64,000 bases of DNA from assembly GCA_022747635.1 (NCBI GenBank), contig JAKTNV010000017.1, forward strand, positions 2,529,501-2,593,500, read 5' to 3'. The notes beneath the pieces are model-generated. The model searched no databases, was not told the origin of the DNA, and saw only the letters and a list, made by a program, of their open reading frames with translations. The number at the start of each line of letters is the position of its first letter. The stretch's first letter is position 1. The position numbers and the translations under genes are program-made. Positions 60,208 through 64,000 of the stretch are shown in pieces. The DNA comes from Hetaerina americana. Lineage: Eukaryota > Arthropoda > Insecta > Odonata > Calopterygidae.

Positions 60208-60289
60208 CGCTTGTGTGTTGACCGTCGTACCGCGAACGACTCTCCGGTCGAACATAATATTTCCATAAGAAAGCGGTCCATCTTCTGAG
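60208..60289 (-). CDS. RSPH3: RSPH3 exon (most 5' exon in the window)
   Basis: This 82-nt exon encodes SEDGPLSYGNIMFDRRVVRG followed by TTVNTQA. It matches the conserved amino-terminal signature YGNIMYDRRVVRG of radial spoke protein 3. The acceptor AG at 60291-60290 follows TGTCTTTTC and the donor is GTAAGG. It starts with one base of a split codon, so at least one more coding exon lies further right. It ends in phase 0, which joins the exon at 54390. A 50-bp near-copy of it is at 61307. Confidence 0.93.
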
Positions 60290-62398
60290 CTGAAAAGACA
60301 ACCAAGTTGTGATATTATATAATAAATCACATTGCTCCTCACAATTAAGATTGTGCTTTAACTCATAGAAATGTTAATGACTTATCAAGATCTTTGTACA
60401 AATAAACGTCAAATGTACTACTTTTCCATAAAAAGTGGGAAACAACATTAGATAAAACCAAAACAGGCATAAAATTAGCGCCTACTAGTCAGCCATTAAC
60501 TTTTATGCCTATATTCATGATATATTTTATTGAATGAAAGCTAAAAAAGTCTAAAAATGTGTTTAAACTAGACGCTTTCATTGTGATAACTATTGAATAG
60601 TTATTGAAAATTGCTGAATTGAAAGGAGACTCACTGATGATAAATGATTAAATATAATTTATCGTTAAGGTAATATGGGGTCCATAGATTTATGAGAGAT
60701 TTATTGTTAATAATGGTATGACAGACATAAAATAAAATGAAAAGTAAATTTAGTTTTGCATTTCCATAATTCCAAAAAGACGCAGAATATGCATGCTTGC
60801 CAAAAGTCTCCCCTGAGCGTTTTGATCGATTGAGACCTTTGATAATTTATTCATTTACAAGTTTGCCATTTGCATTTTGTTCAACATATTATTACGAATT
60901 GCCTCAGAATAAGTCTTTTTACCCGTTTATTAAACTATGACCACCAATACGTATTCCAAGCAAATTCTCAGAATCACCCCCTTGGTTTTACAAGAATAGT
61001 TTGGAGTGTTAAATAAAGGTATTAATAATTATCATCTTAACATAGTCAATAGTAACAAATTTACTTTGAGAATAATACATAATTATAATCACCACCATTT
61101 TTATTGACTGAGGATAAAACATGCCATTGTTCTGTTTAAATTTTATTCCGATTTTCGCAGACCAAGAGGTTAGTTTAGGCTTTTTTTTAGTAAGCATTTT
61201 CCCAAAAATGAAAGTTAAACGTAGTTAAACTCCAGATGAATTTTCCTGCATTAATGTATTATGAAGAAAAAATCGACCCAACGTTTTAAATAAGTCTTTC
61301 ATGTTCGACTCTCGGGTCGAACATAATATTTCCATAATAAAGTGGTCCATCTTCTGGACATTAAATTCATTTATCAAATAGAATTGAAAAAAATGAGATT
61401 CACATTCAAAGATGACACGTGCACACTAATGCATCGTGCGCATGAGTAATGGGAGCAATGATGACCTTTTTCCAGGAAAAGTAGTTGGAAGTGAGGAACG
61501 TTACTTTTCTTTGCTTGGCATAAGCCAAGAACGTCTTAGGGAATGCTAAATATGTTAAAATTCAAATACATAATGCATTATTATAAATTCAGCTCTTCTT
61601 ACTATGGATTTCGTCTCACAGAAATTAACTTTCTTGCTCTCTTATGTCAATGACTAAAAATTGAAAAACTCCCAAATATTCTATGCTACTTGATACAAAG
61701 AATTAACTAGAGCCTCAAGTTAATATTGTAAAGAGATTGAGTGTCACTGCCGGTCGTGAGTTAATAGATCTGTAATTACGTCTATGGTGTACTCTTTCGT
61801 AGATGACCAAACCGATATCCACAAATCTCATTTCGCATCCATTCTGTACCACAGACCACTGGAAATTTCTCTTGCTTAACACAATATCATAACTATACTT
61901 TACACTTTCAGACTTCACTTCGTGGAATTGTTTATCATCCATATTAAATAAGTTTGTAATTTTCCAGGGGAAAACTACCAACTCATTTAGTATAATAAAC
62001 CTCGACGGCAGATACTGCACCAAGGCATGTTGCAATAATCACACAAGAGAAACACTTCGCACCTGAAATAAATATGAATTTTATATAACTAGCTGATATC
62101 ATTTTCTTCGAACTTGTGTGAGATCTTCGAAGCTTATATTTTACTTTTAGTTCGTATTAGAAATTAAGATATCAAGCTGGTTATTTTAACTTTTAGAAAT
62201 GGAATTATAACTTGTCTTTTGTGTATTTACGCAAACCTTCGAAATTCAGTCTTCACTATCAAATGTTAACAAGATTTGCTAATTTTATTGCATTGAAAGA
62301 GTACTCCTCCTCACATTATTACACGAAATGGAAATGTGGATATGCTGGTGGGAGCATTAATTTCAACCGAATGCAGTGGGTGTGGAGTTCTTGAGGAA
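60290..62398 (-). other. RSPH3 intron
   Basis: AT-rich. I looked for the missing amino-terminal exon on the minus strand and found none. An open frame at 61715-62035 has no motif I recognise. It contains the exon copy at 61307-61356. Confidence 0.5.
61307..61356 (-). pseudogene. Partial duplicate of an RSPH3 exon
   Basis: Fifty bases match the real exon at 60238-60287 at 47 positions. One change is synonymous (CCG to CCA). The others change Ser to Tyr and Arg to Pro. The copy begins two bases inside the real acceptor side and stops before the real donor. Neither splice site is kept: the acceptor side lacks a pyrimidine tract and no GT donor follows. It is therefore probably not used, although its high identity implies a recent origin. 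Confidence 0.8.
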
Positions 62399-62400
62399 TG

Positions 62401-64000
62401 CTCTTACTAATCGTTGATGATAAGGAAAAGGCTAATACGTTTAATAATTGGTATGCAAGTGTATTTAAGGTTATGGTAAATAAAAAGGATCCTGCAGATT
62501 TATCTCTGAGTCAACAAGGAGGCGAAAAAATATTAAATACCAAAAGTATTAAAACGACGAACGCAGTAATTTAGAAAAAAAATATGAAAATGAGGGCAAA
62601 TAAATCAAAAGGACCAGATGGTATCTCAATTGGCTTGCTTAAATTGGGTGGTAGTGTAGTTTCAAATTATATAAATCATTTATTCAATGTTACCTTAAAC
62701 AATAATGCCCTGCCAAATGCTTGGAAGGAGGCATATGTTACGCCAATTTTCAAAGGAGGAGATAAGGCACTAGTTGATAATTATAGACCGGTAAGCTTGA
62801 CATCAGTTGTATGCAAGCTATTAGAAAAGATAATGGCTGATTATCTCTGGGACTTGTGGGAGAGTGAGAATTGGTTGTTTAGTCGCCAATACGGTTTTAG
62901 AAAAGGGCACTCTTGCGAAACTCAGCTATTAGGGTTCTGCCAAGAAATGTTCGACTCTATGGATGCGGGAATAGAGGTGGATGCTATAATAGTCGACATG
63001 TCAAAAGCCTTTGACAAAGTTGACCACGATCGCTTAATGCTTAAGATGGGCCAATTGCCACTACACACAGATGGAAGAGTAATCTCTTGGGTCAGAAATT
63101 TCATGGAAGGTCGAAAACAAAGGGTCAAATTAGGAGAAGTGTATTCTGAAAAAGCAAGGGTAACATCGGGAGTCCCACAAGGAAGCGTACTTGGCCCGCT
63201 CTTGTTTTTAATATATATAAATGATCTCCCAATAAATATTAATTCTCAGATTAGACTTTTTGCAGACGACTGTATTATCTACAGGAAAGTCGAAAATGAC
63301 AGAGACCGTGACAAACTTCAAAGGGACATTAATAAAATGGCAGATTGGGTGACAAAAAACGGGATGGATATTAATGTTAGCAAATGCAAATCCATCACTT
63401 TTAGCAATAAGGTAAATGGAAACAATAGGGAATATAAATTCTCAGAAAATGTCATTCCTAGAAGTGATACTGTCAAATATTTATGTGTATATTTAACTAA
63501 GGGCTTAGGGTGGGGGCTAAATGTGGAGTACATCTATAAGAAAGCTTTCAAAACTCTTCATTGGGTAATGAGAAACCTCAAAGGGAGCGTTAGAGCAACC
63601 AAGGAGAAGGCTTATCAGACCCTAGTAAGACCAATTTTAGAGTACGCTTCTCTTGTATGGGACCCTCATGAAGAAGGTCATATTAAAAAACTGGAAAAGG
63701 TGCAAAGAAAGGCTGCCCGATATGTTCTGGGGAAGCATAGGAGGATGGAGAGTGTGTCTGGCATGCTAGAAACGCTGGGCTGGGAACCTCTAGAAACTAG
63801 AAGGAAAGTAAGCAGACTTTGTGGAATGTTCCGAATTCTGAAGGGGGAGAAAGCTTGGGCAGATCTTAGGAAAGAGGCGGGGAACCCAAATTTTATAAGC
63901 AGAAATGATCACAAATTTAAGATAAAATGCCGGGCACAGAGAACAAATAAAAAAAATTTCTTTTCTAAATAGAACAATTGTTGAGTGGAACACCTTACCT
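62401..64000 (+). mobile_element. Non-LTR retrotransposon (CR1/L2/Jockey-like), decayed, cut by window edge
   Basis: From about 62401 the frame reads as a reverse-transcriptase region, with a TAG at about 62571 followed by a 462-codon open frame (62584-63972). Landmarks in order are KSKGPDGIS, YRPVSLTSVVCKLLEKI, QYGFRKGHSCETQLL, VDMSKAFDKVDHDRL, SGVPQGSVLGPLLFLIYIND and FADDCIIYR with the intact catalytic Asp pair. The carboxy part has YASLVWDPHEEGHIKKLEKV. After the stop, RTIVEWNTLP continues in another frame, so a 1-nt frameshift ended the open frame early. The endonuclease is missing. It lies antisense in an RSPH3 intron. Confidence 0.93.

Noticed and set aside
61715..62035. A 106-codon minus-strand open frame near the expected RSPH3 5' exon
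   Set aside because: The residues do not resemble the radial spoke 3 amino terminus or any transposon protein I know. It is probably chance.
1..64000. CRISPR arrays, bacterial operons, riboswitches or prophage
   Set aside because: The spliced genes, SINEs and mariner elements show this is animal nuclear DNA. No regularly spaced direct repeats were seen.

Overview
The window is AT-rich animal nuclear DNA with introns, dispersed transposons, tRNA-derived SINE-like repeats and long (TA)n runs. Protein similarities recalled from memory, mariner and hAT transposons, and non-LTR fragments of the type common in insects point to an arthropod, probably an insect. The species cannot be named from the sequence.

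Two host genes are supported, both on the minus strand. (1) A PRDM13-like transcription factor occupies about 1-5060. It has a putative TATA promoter and first exon near 5.0 kb, a PR/SET exon at 2.7-2.9 kb, an exon with two zinc fingers at 1.2-1.5 kb, a third finger at 0.6 kb and a fourth at the left edge. Splice phases agree from the PR exon onward, and the gene runs off the left edge. (2) A radial spoke head protein 3 (RSPH3) gene runs from about 60.3 kb down to its stop codon at 20.84 kb. Its seven exons join in phase and encode about 417 residues. The amino-terminal exon or exons lie to the right of 60.3 kb and were not found, so they are probably outside the window. RSPH3 is a structural, PKA-anchoring protein of motile cilia and flagella, in insects mainly sperm. 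PRDM13 is a neural regulator, so no functional link between the two genes is implied.

Layout: 1-5.06 kb PRDM13-like gene; 5.06-20.83 kb intergenic DNA with GC-rich blocks, an inverted-repeat element, a reverse-transcriptase relic, a deleted mariner and a SINE copy; 20.84-60.29 kb RSPH3 exons, with most sequence in introns. The 23.9-kb intron at 25.74-49.61 kb holds a mariner relic, a second deleted mariner with a retroposon nested in it, two SINE copies, a hairpin repeat family and an apparently intact two-exon hAT transposase gene on the same strand as RSPH3. 49.7-60.2 kb holds a decayed non-LTR element and microsatellites. 61.3 kb carries a 50-bp copy of an RSPH3 exon. 62.4-64.0 kb is a decayed CR1/L2/Jockey-like non-LTR element that runs off the right edge.

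Most novel candidates: a four-copy tRNA-derived SINE family; a short repeat family with a strong internal hairpin; two long inverted-repeat elements with hammerhead-core-like sequence on the same strand; a mariner deletion derivative present in two near-identical copies; a partial duplicate of an RSPH3 exon; and the intact hAT gene inside an RSPH3 intron. No CRISPR array, rRNA or intact tRNA gene was seen.
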